Origin: Candidatus Fermentithermobacillaceae bacterium
Lineage (GTDB): Bacteria > Bacillota > Sulfobacillia > Fermentithermobacillales > Fermentithermobacillaceae
Reading direction: 5' to 3'
Length of the DNA stretch: 60,214 nucleotides
NCBI GenBank assembly: GCA_012840345.1
Contig: DULO01000022.1
Location: forward strand, 1-60,214
The notes under the pieces were generated by a model that worked only from the letters and a program-made list of their open reading frames with translations, was not told the DNA's origin and searched no databases. Both the position numbers and the translations under genes were made by a program. This document shows, one piece after another, positions 50,367 to 58,711 of this stretch; within the stretch, counting starts at the first letter, position 1, and each line of letters starts with the position of its first letter.

Positions 50367-50423
50367 TTTAGTTGTTACTGGTGTCGAACCGTGGAGAAAC
50401 CGGCAGGAGGGGATTCGGAGTTG

Positions 50424-50666
50424 ATGAAATCAACCGGTGTTGTGCGTAAAGTGGACGAACTGGGCAGAGTAGTTATCCCTATCGAATTGCGTCGAACTTT
50501 GGATATCGGTGAGAAGGACTCCCTCGAGATATATGTTGACGGTGAAAGCATCATCCTCAGGAAGTACGAGCCTGCATGCGTCTTCTGCGGGAACGCCGCG
50601 GACGTTGAGATGTACAAGGGCAAGCGCGTGTGCAGGAATTGCCTGGATGAGCTCTCTCGAAAGTAA
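50424..50666 (+). CDS. abrB: AbrB-family transition regulator with zinc-ribbon-like C-terminus
   Basis: An 80-aa protein. Residues 1-46 are the AbrB swapped-hairpin domain: MKSTGVVRKVDELGRVVIPI. The C-terminal part differs from B. subtilis AbrB: CVFCGNAADVEMYKGKRVCR and a second CxxC (CRNC) look like a small zinc ribbon. AGGAGGGG lies upstream. AbrB represses post-exponential genes in B. subtilis; the position divergent from metG matches the B. subtilis locus. Its DNA-binding domain is close to that of SpoVT at 33709. Confidence 0.88.
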   Translation: MKSTGVVRKVDELGRVVIPIELRRTLDIGEKDSLEIYVDGESIILRKYEPACVFCGNAADVEMYKGKRVCRNCLDELSRK

Positions 50667-50712
50667 GGATCCGTAAGACAGCGCAGGAAGACAGCCTGTA
50701 ACTAAAGCGGAG

Positions 50713-51459
50713 TCACCGGAGGCGGGCATCGGCCTGGCCTCCTTCTTCTTTCTCACCGATCTCGTCCACTTCTTCGACTCTCACAACGATAACCCACTCG
50801 CCTTGCAAGGCCTGTTTCTCCAGTGTAGCCAGTACTTCTCCTACCGACCCCGCCACCACGCTCTCGTGTATCTTGGTCATCTCGTGGCAAAGACGCACAA
50901 GGGCATCGGGGTAAACCGCGGCGAGGTCAGATAGGGCTTTCTTTACACGAAACGGGGATTCGAAGAATACAGAAGTTATCCCCGGTTTTATCCATTCTCG
51001 AAAGAACCGCTGCCTGTCTTTGGGCTTGCGGGGAGGAAACCCTCCGAAGATAAAGCGGTCCGCGGGAAAACCGGACAACGCCAGAGCGCCCGACACCGAT
51101 GACGGACCCGGCACCAACAACACCCTGTGTCCGTCATCGCGCGCGGCCTGAACTAAGTAGGCTCCGGGGTCAGAAATGACCGGCATCCCCGCGTCCGACA
51201 CAAAAGCCACGGACTTTCCCTGCCTCAAAACGTCGAGTATCCTTGCGGCTCTTTCCCTCTCCACGTGCTGGTGCAGGGATATGACCGGTTTCTTTATCTC
51301 AAAATGGGTAAGCAGCTTGAGGGTCCGCCGTGTGTCTTCACAGGCCACAGCGTCTACCGCGCCCAAGACCTCCAGCAGGCGCAAGGTCACATCTTTCAGG
51401 TTGCCGATGGGCGTACCGCAGACATACAGAGTGCCCGCGGAATTCCGCGTTGTCGTCAC
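50713..51459 (-). CDS. rsmI: 16S rRNA 2'-O-methyltransferase RsmI
   Basis: RsmI methylates the ribose of C1402 in 16S rRNA. It is a 248-aa tetrapyrrole-methylase-fold protein: GTLYVCGTPIGNLKDVTLRL at the start, VACEDTRRTLKLLTHF, FVSDAGMPVISDPG, and FGGFPPRKPKDRQRFF. The C-terminus has CHEMTKIHESVVAGS. The GTG start overlaps the ricT stop (GTGA). Order holB-ricT-rsmI matches the yaaT-yabC neighbourhood of B. subtilis; yabA, yabB and yazA are absent. Confidence 0.96.
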   Translation of the reverse strand: MTTTRNSAGTLYVCGTPIGNLKDVTLRLLEVLGAVDAVACEDTRRTLKLLTHFEIKKPVISLHQHVERERAARILDVLRQGKSVAFVSDAGMPVISDPGAYLVQAARDDGHRVLLVPGPSSVSGALALSGFPADRFIFGGFPPRKPKDRQRFFREWIKPGITSVFFESPFRVKKALSDLAAVYPDALVRLCHEMTKIHESVVAGSVGEVLATLEKQALQGEWVIVVRVEEVDEIGEKEEGGQADARLR

Positions 51460-52259
51460 GCCTTCTTCTCCTCAACTTCCTCGGCCGGGAACTCCTGGGT
51501 CTTTCCGTCCTCCAGCTGGACCGTGACCGTACCCTTCATGGGGTTTTGTCCAATGACTTTGCCTTCTCCTTCGGTGGTAATGACAATGGCACCCATCCCG
51601 GGCAACGCGGTCTTGGCCACTTCATAGTGCTCGCACTCAAATCGCAAGCAGCACAGCAATCGACCGCACGTGCCGGAAATCTTGGTGGGGTTCAAAGACA
51701 AGTTCTGGTCTTTGGCCATCTTGATCGAGACCGGCAAGAAGTCGTTTAGGAAGCTGGCGCAGCACAGGGCCCGGCCGCACGGACCGATGCCCCCTGTAAG
51801 TTTGGCTTGGTCACGGACTCCAATCTGCCTGAGTTCCACCCGGGTACGCAGGGCGGAAGCCAGGTCTTTCACAAGTTCTCGAAAATCCACTCGCCCGTCC
51901 GCGGTGAAATACAGAATCACCCTGGAACCGTCAAATGTGTATTCAGCGTCAACCAAACGCATCTCGAGGCCATGCTCGGCGATCTTGGTCTTGGCCACTT
52001 CCATGGCCTCTTGCGCCTTCTTCTTGTTCGCGGCATCAATAACCTCATCTTCGGGAGTCGCTACACGCAAGACCTTCTTCAGAGGCAAGACGAGCTTGCT
52101 CTCGGGAACGTCCTTGGCCGCCATGGCGATGTTGCCCATCTCTATGCCCCTGACGGTCTCCACCAACACTCGGTCGCCTATGTTAACTTGGATGTCCACC
52201 GGGTCAAAATAATAGATTTTTCCTCTATCCCTGAATCTGACTCCTACTACAACAGTCAT
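51456..52259 (-). CDS. ricT: RicT (YaaT), PSP1-domain regulator
   Basis: A 267-aa protein. RicT acts with RicA and RicF in a cluster-binding complex needed for RNase Y-dependent mRNA processing, sporulation and competence. The PSP1 domain is recognisable through VRFRDRGKIYYFDPVDI and MRLVDAEYTFDGSRVILYFT. Six conserved cysteines lie in GGIGPCGRALCCASFLNDF and TCGRLLCCLRFECEHY, the cluster ligands of the family. Its start overlaps the holB stop by 4 bases. The lysine/glutamate-rich tail is short. Confidence 0.93.
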   Translation of the reverse strand: MTVVVGVRFRDRGKIYYFDPVDIQVNIGDRVLVETVRGIEMGNIAMAAKDVPESKLVLPLKKVLRVATPEDEVIDAANKKKAQEAMEVAKTKIAEHGLEMRLVDAEYTFDGSRVILYFTADGRVDFRELVKDLASALRTRVELRQIGVRDQAKLTGGIGPCGRALCCASFLNDFLPVSIKMAKDQNLSLNPTKISGTCGRLLCCLRFECEHYEVAKTALPGMGAIVITTEGEGKVIGQNPMKGTVTVQLEDGKTQEFPAEEVEEKKA

Positions 52260-53146
52260 GTGGTTTTCCCCTTTATGTCAACCAACCGGAAACTCCGGTT
52301 GAGTTCCATGAACAGTATCGAAAACGTCAAGAACGCGTTCACGTTCCCCGACAGCCGGTCTTTCGCCCGTACCAGGGCCGTCAACGCCCGGTAATCCCCT
52401 TTAGTATCCTCATCAGCCGACCAGTCTCTATCAAAGCCGCTTTCCACGCGGCGGCCTATGCGTTGATATACGGCGGTCTCCAAGAGCGACACCAAGTTCA
52501 GCCGCTCGGCGGGCTCGGTCTTGGCGTACTTGACGGCCTCTTCAACCGGCGAAGACTCCAGTATCTCCCTCAGCAATCTTTCGGCTTCTTTACCCCGCTC
52601 CATTAGGGCTTCCCGATCCTCATGGGGTGCCGGTAGCTGGCGACACGGGATGACCTGACACCTGGAAATGATGGTTTCCGGGATTTTTGACGCGTTTCCG
52701 GTAGTCAGAATGAAGACTACGTACGAAGGCGGTTCCTCAACGAGTTTCAACAGCGCATTGGACGCCTCGTCGGTCATCTCCTCGGCATCTTGCAGGATAA
52801 AGACCTTCCTTCTCGAGTGAAAAGGACGAGAGAGAGCCTCTCTTAGTACCTCATGGGACCTCTTTATCCGGATCGCCGAGCCTTCCTTTTGAATCACATA
52901 GAGGTCCGGGTGGGCTCTCTTGGCCACCTCTTTGCACGAATAGCATGTCCCGCACGCCGAGCCGTCGGGCGCGGGATGGTCACACAACAGTCCGGCGGCG
53001 AACTCGAAGGCGAGAGCTTCCTTGATCGACGCCGACGGACCCCTCAAGAGATAAGCGTGGGCAATACGGCCAGACTTAAGGACGTTGGCCACAATTTTGG
53101 ACGCCACTTGATTCCTCAAATCCAAACCGGCACCCATAGAACGCAC
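52256..53146 (-). CDS. holB: DNA polymerase III delta-prime subunit (HolB)
   Basis: A 296-aa clamp-loader subunit. The AAA+ core includes RIAHAYLLRGPSASIKEALA, with a degenerate Walker A as usual for delta-prime, a zinc-binding group CDHPAPDGSACGTCYSC, and the sensor part EASNALLKLVEEPPSYVVFI then TGNASKIPETIISRCQ. The start is GTG 53146 or ATG 53137; the ribosome-binding site does not decide. It is flanked by darA (5 bases away) and ricT (4-base overlap). The B. subtilis gene yaaR between yaaQ and holB is missing. Confidence 0.92.
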   Translation of the reverse strand: MRSMGAGLDLRNQVASKIVANVLKSGRIAHAYLLRGPSASIKEALAFEFAAGLLCDHPAPDGSACGTCYSCKEVAKRAHPDLYVIQKEGSAIRIKRSHEVLREALSRPFHSRRKVFILQDAEEMTDEASNALLKLVEEPPSYVVFILTTGNASKIPETIISRCQVIPCRQLPAPHEDREALMERGKEAERLLREILESSPVEEAVKYAKTEPAERLNLVSLLETAVYQRIGRRVESGFDRDWSADEDTKGDYRALTALVRAKDRLSGNVNAFLTFSILFMELNRSFRLVDIKGKTT

Positions 53147-53151
53147 CGTGT

Positions 53152-53478
53152 CTAGACCTTGACAAACTTGTCAACCGGCATAACGAATACGGTGGCCCCT
53201 CCAACCACAACTCCCACCGGATAGGGGACGTAGGACTCTCCGGGCCCCACCGGTGTTACAGGGGTAACCAACTGTTCACGGGCCTTGCATGTCTTTTTGA
53301 TGACTTCCAACACCTTATCAACTTGAGCGTCGTCCACACCCACAAGAACCGTCGAGTTGCCTTCCCTCAAAAACCCTCCGGTAGACGCCAGTTTTGTGGC
53401 GGTGAAATTGGCCTGAACCAGGCTTTGCATGAGGCGAGGAACGTCTTTGTCTTGGACAACCGCTATGATAAGTTTCAT
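53152..53478 (-). CDS. darA: Cyclic-di-AMP receptor DarA (PII-like, YaaQ)
   Basis: A 108-aa PII-like protein: MKLIIAVVQDKDVPRLMQSL, VQANFTATKLASTGGFLREG and NSTVLVGVDDAQVDKVLEVI. DarA (PstA) binds c-di-AMP as a trimer; what it regulates is unclear. The ATG at 53478 overlaps the tmk stop by 4 bases and is preceded by a purine-rich AAGGGGGAAGGG. The gene order tmk-yaaQ-holB is conserved. Confidence 0.95.
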   Translation of the reverse strand: MKLIIAVVQDKDVPRLMQSLVQANFTATKLASTGGFLREGNSTVLVGVDDAQVDKVLEVIKKTCKAREQLVTPVTPVGPGESYVPYPVGVVVGGATVFVMPVDKFVKV

Positions 53479-54122
53479 TGGGCCCTTCCCCCCTTCTTGT
53501 CTCTTAACACCTTCCATACATTATCTTCAACGATGGCCAAAATACGCTCGGGAGGCAAAGTGGCGTCTATTAAGCGGACGCGTTCCGGATTGCCAAGTGC
53601 CAACCGCCGATATCCCTCCCGAACCCTGGAATGGTACCGGTCGTCGCGCATTTCGATCTTGTCTTTTGCCTTGGGAGCCAGCCTGTCGTGGAATACGCGA
53701 GGATCATTGACGTCGAGCACGAAGGTGAGATCCGGGACCAGCCCGCAAGTAGCGACGTTGTTAATGGTTTCTATGACCTCGATGGGAATTCCTCCCGCAT
53801 ATCCCTGATATACGGTTGTAGAGTCCGCGAACCGTTCGGTCAGCACCACTCGCCCGCTTTCAAGGGCAGGGATGATTACCCTTTGCACGATTTCGGCCCT
53901 GGCGGCGGAATACAGGAAAAGCTCGGCGAGACTGGTTCGGTCTGGCCCATTTGAGTCAAGCAGGACCTTGCGCACCAGTTCTCCGAACTCGGTCCCTCCC
54001 GGCTCTCTCGTGACAAGGACATCAACCCCGGCGTCTTTGAGTTTTTCCGCCAAAAGCTTGATCTGAGTACTCTTGCCCGACCCGTCGCATCCTTCAAACG
54101 AGATGAAGATGCCTCTCACCAT
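53475..54122 (-). CDS. tmk: Thymidylate kinase
   Basis: A 215-aa enzyme converting dTMP to dTDP. The P-loop FEGCDGSGKST is at about 9-19, and VLVTREPGGTEFGELVRKVL, VLTERFADSTTVYQGYAGGI, and a LID with RDDRYHSRV are all typical of Tmk. It is the first gene of the tmk-darA-holB-ricT-rsmI set, which overlap or nearly overlap at each junction, so they should be one operon. Confidence 0.96.
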   Translation of the reverse strand: MVRGIFISFEGCDGSGKSTQIKLLAEKLKDAGVDVLVTREPGGTEFGELVRKVLLDSNGPDRTSLAELFLYSAARAEIVQRVIIPALESGRVVLTERFADSTTVYQGYAGGIPIEVIETINNVATCGLVPDLTFVLDVNDPRVFHDRLAPKAKDKIEMRDDRYHSRVREGYRRLALGNPERVRLIDATLPPERILAIVEDNVWKVLRDKKGGRAQ

Positions 54123-54281
54123 GCCTCATCTGCCTTTCACATGCCCTCGCGGAAGCGGGAACGGAACCGAAAACCGCCTCGCGCCCCCGTCTTCTGCGTT
54201 AAGTGTAGCATAGTAAGCCGCCGCTGGCAGTGGATGCCTTGACGCACGATGAAGGATCACCTTATGACATCATTGGTAATC

Positions 54282-54310
54282 TTATCCACACTTTCTGACA
54301 GTTATCCCCA
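54282..54310 (+). promoter_or_regulatory. Consensus DnaA box and near-match between tmk and potA
   Basis: TTATCCACA at 54282-54290 is a perfect DnaA box; TTATCCCCA at 54302-54310 is a one-mismatch copy in the same orientation, 20 bp on. DnaA binding is an inference. The wider gap 54123-54575 also holds the potA leader described separately and no gene. Confidence 0.4.
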
Positions 54311-54366
54311 GACTTGTCAACAGGCTTCGTCAAAGGAGTTGATTCCAGATACGGCACCCGATGCGC

Positions 54367-54575
54367 TATAATGAGATGACCGCAACCTTGTACGGATCCC
54401 AGTAGAGAACCGCATAAGCGTACGCTCCACAGTTCTAGTGGCAATCCGGGGTGCGGTTTTCTCACATTACTAGAGAAAAGCGGGTCTAAGAAGAAGATGG
54501 GAAACCAACGCGGCAACCAGAACCACAATCGCGTGAAACCTGTCGCAAAAATCTCCGCGATAGGCGCGGTCCAAA
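54367..54575 (+). promoter_or_regulatory. potABCD promoter (-10) and structured 5' leader
   Basis: A perfect TATAAT is at 54367-54372, without a clear -35. The leader that follows can form a terminator-like hairpin: AACCGCA (54408-54414) with TGCGGTT (54452-54458) and a T/C run, with an inner CCAC/GTGG stem. The T run, TTTTCTC (54457-54463), is also complementary to GAGAAAA (54473-54479), so two exclusive structures are possible. This looks like an attenuator; I do not recognise a known riboswitch class. Confidence 0.45.
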
Positions 54576-55712
54576 ATGGATGATACCGTCATCCTTCAAC
54601 TGAGCCAGATCCATAAGAGCTTCGGCGACGTCAAGGTGCTCGACGGCATTGACCTGTCAGTGCGAAAAGGCGAGTTTATCACCCTTTTGGGCCCTTCCGG
54701 ATGCGGCAAGACGACGACTCTAAGGATCATCGCGGGACTTGAGAGACCCGACAGCGGCCGGGTCTTTATCGCGGGGAAAGACGTGACGAACGAAGAGCCA
54801 AACCGGCGAAACGTGAACACCGTTTTTCAGAACTACGCCCTTTTCCCGCACATGACAGTGGAAGCGAACATCGGGTACAGTTTGAGGCTTAAGCGCGTCG
54901 ACAAGGAAACCATCAAAAAGACAGTGTCCCAGGCGCTCGAACTTGTCCAGTTGAGCGGATACGAGAAGCGGATGCCCGACGAACTGTCCGGCGGTCAAAA
55001 GCAGCGGGTGGCTATCGCCAGGGCCATCGTCAACCAACCGGCGGTGCTGCTTCTCGACGAGCCCCTCGGTGCCTTGGACTTGCAGTTGCGGCGCCAGATG
55101 CAAGTTGAGTTGAAGCGGCTTAGGGCGCGGCTTGGAGTCACCTTTGTCTACATCACCCACGACCAAGAGGAAGCTCTCAATATGTCGGACAGGATAGCCG
55201 TAATGCGAAATGGGAAGTTCGAGCAGATAGGCACTCCGTCGGACGTGTACGACCGTCCCAAGACAAGCTACGTAGCTCGATTTGTGGGCTCGGCCAACAT
55301 CGTCGAGGGAACGGTCCTGGAAAGCGACGGCCAAAGGATAGCCTTTCGAAGCCAAGGCGCCGTTTGTCTCGTAGCCGCTCGCGGCGCTCGACTATCTCCC
55401 GGTGAGGCGGTGAGAGTCGCGGTGCGCAGCGAAATGGTGGACCTTACGCCGTACGCTTCCCCAGAGTTGCCTTACAGCGGGCTTGACGCAGCGGGAGGAA
55501 ACCCGGGCGATTCCCAAGTGGGGCTTCAGGCGGTAGTTAAAGAAAAGAACTTCGCGGGAGGGGTCCTTCAGATCACCGTGTCCTTGGCTGACGGCAGCGA
55601 ACTGGTAGCCAGCCGTCACGGGATAGACTCACCGCTGGTTCCGGGAGACAAAGTCAGAGTGACCTGGCAACCCGAACGAGCGGTCCTCGTAGACCTGGAG
55701 GAAACGCCTTGA
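54576..55712 (+). CDS. potA: Spermidine/putrescine ABC transporter ATPase PotA
   Basis: A 378-aa ABC ATPase. The Walker A GPSGCGKTTT, the Q loop VFQNYALFPHMTV, the signature DELSGGQKQRVAIARA, Walker B AVLLLDEPLGALD and switch THDQEEALNMSD all lie within residues 35-210. The C-terminal 140 residues are a TOBE-type domain with a linker of about 30 residues (rich in Pro, Ala and Gly). Polyamine specificity is inferred from the operon: two permeases and a PotD-like binding protein follow. The ribosome-binding site is weak. Confidence 0.9.
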   Translation: MDDTVILQLSQIHKSFGDVKVLDGIDLSVRKGEFITLLGPSGCGKTTTLRIIAGLERPDSGRVFIAGKDVTNEEPNRRNVNTVFQNYALFPHMTVEANIGYSLRLKRVDKETIKKTVSQALELVQLSGYEKRMPDELSGGQKQRVAIARAIVNQPAVLLLDEPLGALDLQLRRQMQVELKRLRARLGVTFVYITHDQEEALNMSDRIAVMRNGKFEQIGTPSDVYDRPKTSYVARFVGSANIVEGTVLESDGQRIAFRSQGAVCLVAARGARLSPGEAVRVAVRSEMVDLTPYASPELPYSGLDAAGGNPGDSQVGLQAVVKEKNFAGGVLQITVSLADGSELVASRHGIDSPLVPGDKVRVTWQPERAVLVDLEETP

Positions 55713-56641
55713 AACCTGAAGCGCTTGCCAAAACCGGCGAGCCGAGACCTGGCGAGCCGACCTCGCGCGAAGAAGGGGCGAGGAAGCCAACCAAGCGACG
55801 CGACGCTATGGTCCTGTCGGTCCTGCCGCTATACGTCTTTACTTTCCTTTTCGTTATAGGCCCCCTCGTATACATGCTTGTGCTGAGCTTCCTTAGACGG
55901 GCCGAGGTTTGGGGAGTCACCCTCGAGTTCACCTTCGAGAACTACGCCAACATCCTGAAGCCCGTGTATCTAAAGACGTTCCTGGAGTCTCTAAAGCTGG
56001 CGTGCCTCACCACACTGCTTGTCGCCCTTTTCGGCTACCCATTCGGGTACTTCATGGCAAGGCAAAACGCTGCCTGGAAACGCCGGATCATGGTGCTCTT
56101 AATGATCCCGTTCTGGACCAGTTCTCTCGTCAGGCTATACGGCTGGATCATCATATTTCGCGCCAACGGCGTGCTAGACGGGCTGCTCATGGCCTTGAAC
56201 ATCACCAACGCCCCGCTCAAGGTGCTGTATACGTATGCGGCCGTTGTTGTCGGCATGGTCTACGCTCTAGTGCCGTTCATGATCTTCGCGGTGTATTCAA
56301 GCGCGGAAAAACTGGACTGGCAGCTTGTTGAAGCCGCCAGGGACCTGGGGGCCACCCCCTTCCAGGCCTTCTGGACAGTGTCTTTCAAGCTGACCCTGCC
56401 CGGGCTTTTGTCAGGGATAGTCCTCACCTTCATTCCGTCCATGGGACTCTTCTTTATTGCCGATATCCTGGGAGGCAACAAAGTTGTCTTGGTAGGCAAC
56501 CTTATACAAGAGCAACTCATGAAGGCTCGCAATTGGCCTTTCGCGGCCGCTCTGTCTGTCGTGCTGTTGACTCTCACCAGCATTATGATTGCCTTGTACC
56601 GGAAGATTTCCGGGGTCAAGGACCTGGAGGGTCTCGTATGA
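55709..56641 (+). CDS. potB: Spermidine/putrescine ABC transporter permease PotB
   Basis: A 310-aa permease with six hydrophobic segments. A charged N-terminal extension of about 33 residues (Pro/Glu/Arg-rich) precedes the first helix VLSVLPLYVFTFLFVIGPLV. The EAA-type loop ARDLGATPFQAFWTVSFKLT contacts the ATPase. The TTG start at 55709 overlaps the potA stop and has GGAGG seven bases before it. The arrangement with potC, with a 4-base overlap, indicates one operon. Confidence 0.92.
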   Translation: MKPEALAKTGEPRPGEPTSREEGARKPTKRRDAMVLSVLPLYVFTFLFVIGPLVYMLVLSFLRRAEVWGVTLEFTFENYANILKPVYLKTFLESLKLACLTTLLVALFGYPFGYFMARQNAAWKRRIMVLLMIPFWTSSLVRLYGWIIIFRANGVLDGLLMALNITNAPLKVLYTYAAVVVGMVYALVPFMIFAVYSSAEKLDWQLVEAARDLGATPFQAFWTVSFKLTLPGLLSGIVLTFIPSMGLFFIADILGGNKVVLVGNLIQEQLMKARNWPFAAALSVVLLTLTSIMIALYRKISGVKDLEGLV

Positions 56642-57435
56642 GGAAGAAAGCCAGGTTCCCCGGCATCTATCTGGGCATTATTCTCGCTTTGATGTACGTC
56701 CCCATCTTGCTCGTCATCATCTACTCATTCAACGAGAGCAGGATAAACTCGGTGTGGAGCGGCTTCTCCCTCCGGTGGTACCGGGATCTGTTCAGAGACA
56801 AGGACATGCTTGAAGCGCTTATAAACAGCCTTGTCTTGGCGACAGTGAGCAGCCTGTCGGCTGCCGTCATCGGCACCTTGGCCGCTGTGGGCATGCCTCG
56901 AGTGAAACTGAGAGGCAAGAGCGTGGTCGAGTATATCTCCACACTGCCTATAATGATCCCTGAGATAATCCTGGGGATGGTCTTCCTGGTGTACTTCTCC
57001 CTGATTAGGCTGCCTTTCGGCATGATCACGTTGACGGTGGCTCACACCTCGTTTTGCATCCCCTATATCTACATGCTGGTGAAAGCCAGGCTGGTAGGGA
57101 TCGACAAGAGCTACGCGGAGGCCGCGAAGGACCTTGGCGCGAATGAGTGGAACGTCTTCTGGGACATTACTCTTCCCCTCATCTTGCCAGCCATCGCTTC
57201 AGGCGTTTTGTTGTCTTTCGCCATGAGCCTGGATGATGTGGTTATAAGCGTTTTTGTGACAGGCGTGAACACCAACACTCTGCCTATCAGGATCTACACC
57301 CAGCTTAAGACCGGGGTCACCCCCAAGGTCAACGCGCTTTCCACTTTGATGTTCGCGGCGACTCTTCTGATAATAATGTTGTCGACCTGGTTTGGTAGAA
57401 AAACTACTTTAAGCGTGAAAAGGAGGAATACCTGA
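56638..57435 (+). CDS. potC: Spermidine/putrescine ABC transporter permease PotC
   Basis: A 265-aa permease, partner of PotB. It has six membrane segments beginning FPGIYLGIILALMYVPILLV, the FNESRINSVWSGFSLRWYRD segment typical of PotC, and the EAA loop AAKDLGANEWNVFWDITLPL. The DDVVISVFVTG motif near the end is also characteristic. Its ATG overlaps the potB stop (ATGA), with GGAGGG upstream, and potD begins two bases after its stop. Confidence 0.93.
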   Translation: MRKKARFPGIYLGIILALMYVPILLVIIYSFNESRINSVWSGFSLRWYRDLFRDKDMLEALINSLVLATVSSLSAAVIGTLAAVGMPRVKLRGKSVVEYISTLPIMIPEIILGMVFLVYFSLIRLPFGMITLTVAHTSFCIPYIYMLVKARLVGIDKSYAEAAKDLGANEWNVFWDITLPLILPAIASGVLLSFAMSLDDVVISVFVTGVNTNTLPIRIYTQLKTGVTPKVNALSTLMFAATLLIIMLSTWFGRKTTLSVKRRNT

Positions 57436-57437
57436 AC

Positions 57438-58490
57438 ATGAAAAAGACCGCTATAGCTGTCTTGGTTCTGTTCTTGTTCGCGAGTCTTCTGGCGGGATGC
57501 GCGAAGAAGGAAGCTCAACCACAGTTGAACTTGTTCACATGGGAGGGCATGTTTCCCCAAGAGGTCCTGGAGGCTTTCACTAAAGAAACCGGGATCGTCA
57601 TCAACTACAGCAACTTCGACTTCAACGAGACCATGCTGGCAAAACTCGAGGCCGCTAAAGGTAGAGACTATGACCTGGTCATAGCCGACGACTACATCAT
57701 AGAAACGGTCATATCCCGGGGTCTTGCTCAGAAGCTCGACAAGTCCAAGATCAGTAACTTCGGCAACATAAACCCAATCTATCAGGGTCAGTTCTACGAC
57801 CCGAAAGATGAGTACACCGTTCCTTACGGAGCCGGCGTGCAGACTATCGTCTACAACGACGACGCGGTCGACATCGACATCAAGGGCTACGCTGACCTTT
57901 GGGATCCGTCCCTTGCCGACACCTTAGGGATCATCGCGAACCACCGGGTCATAAACGGCATGGCCCTCAAGGTACTCGGCGAAAGCTACAACACGGAAGA
58001 CCTGGATACCATCAGGCGCGCGGGTCAGAAGCTCTTGGAACTGGCCCCCAACATCAGGATTATCAAGGACGACAACCTTCAGGACGACCTCCTCTCCGGG
58101 GAGATCGACGTAGCGGTCATGTACACATCCCAGGTCACCATGGCCAAACTTGCCAATCCTGACCTTAGAGTGGTCTTCCCCACCGAGGGCATCGGATTCG
58201 GGATCATGGCCAATTTCATCCCGTCCAACGCGCCGAACCCGGACGCGGCTCATAAGTTCATAGACTTCATACTGCGTCCTGAGATTTCCGCTCAATGCTT
58301 CGAGTGGCTCGGATACTACTGCACCAATAAGGCGGCGGACGACTTGATCGCTGACGAGTACAAAGACTTCCTGACGTTGCCGGAAGACTTCACAGGCGAC
58401 ATGGAGATGATCCGGAGCGTAAGCGCTGATGCCGAGGAAGTCCACACAGAGGTATGGACTGAGTTCAAGGCCGCGTGCGGGCAGAGCTAG
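57438..58490 (+). CDS. potD: Polyamine-binding lipoprotein PotD
   Basis: A 350-aa periplasmic-type binding protein anchored as a lipoprotein: LLAGC, with the acylated cysteine at 21. The mature part has LNLFTWEGMFPQEVLEAFTK, SNFDFNETMLAKLEA, DYDLVIADDYI, VPYGAGVQTIVYNDDAVD and the PTEGIGFGIMANFIP segment seen in PotD/PotF. It captures spermidine or putrescine outside the cell; preference between them cannot be read. The operon ends with two hairpins. Confidence 0.92.
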   Translation: MKKTAIAVLVLFLFASLLAGCAKKEAQPQLNLFTWEGMFPQEVLEAFTKETGIVINYSNFDFNETMLAKLEAAKGRDYDLVIADDYIIETVISRGLAQKLDKSKISNFGNINPIYQGQFYDPKDEYTVPYGAGVQTIVYNDDAVDIDIKGYADLWDPSLADTLGIIANHRVINGMALKVLGESYNTEDLDTIRRAGQKLLELAPNIRIIKDDNLQDDLLSGEIDVAVMYTSQVTMAKLANPDLRVVFPTEGIGFGIMANFIPSNAPNPDAAHKFIDFILRPEISAQCFEWLGYYCTNKAADDLIADEYKDFLTLPEDFTGDMEMIRSVSADAEEVHTEVWTEFKAACGQS

Positions 58491-58566
58491 CCCCTAAAGG
58501 GCAAGTCCCTAAAGAGCTAGTCTCTAACTAGCTCCTAGTTAATCTCTAACTCCTAATCAGAAAGGG

Positions 58567-58648
58567 CCGGCCCCCAATCGGGGGCCGGGGCAACAAAGTG
58601 ACCCGCGACACTGGGACATTAGCCGCTGTCGCGGGTCTGGTCTTTTCT
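58567..58648 (+). terminator. Two hairpins after potD, the second with a T run
   Basis: CCGGCCCCC/GGGGGCCGG (58567-58588) is a compact 9-bp stem without a T run. GACCCGCGACA/TGTCGCGGGTC (58600-58637) is an 11-bp stem followed by TGGTCTTTTC, a good terminator for the pot operon. Short AT-rich repeats with CTAACT/CTCCTA lie before, at about 58510-58555. Confidence 0.75.
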
Positions 58649-58650
58649 AC

Positions 58651-58704
58651 ACCTGTAGGTATCTCACTTACCTTGACCTGTCCCACTCACCTACAGGTAT
58701 CTCA
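58651..58704. repeat. Paired 16-bp repeats with a mirrored core
   Basis: ACCTGTAGGTATCTCA (58651-58666) and ACCTACAGGTATCTCA (58689-58704) share the same 3' part, while their first ten bases are reverse complements of each other. The first ten bases can therefore pair as an inverted repeat (ACCTGTAGGT with ACCTACAGGT) across 28 bases. It lies just after the end of the amidohydrolase gene and could be its terminator region. Confidence 0.45.
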
Positions 58705-58711
58705 TCTGGAG

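Noticed and set aside
54367-54575. Known riboswitch (guanidine, glycine or yybP-type) before potA
   Set aside because: I could not find the conserved core sequences of these classes; the leader is kept as an unclassified attenuator candidate.
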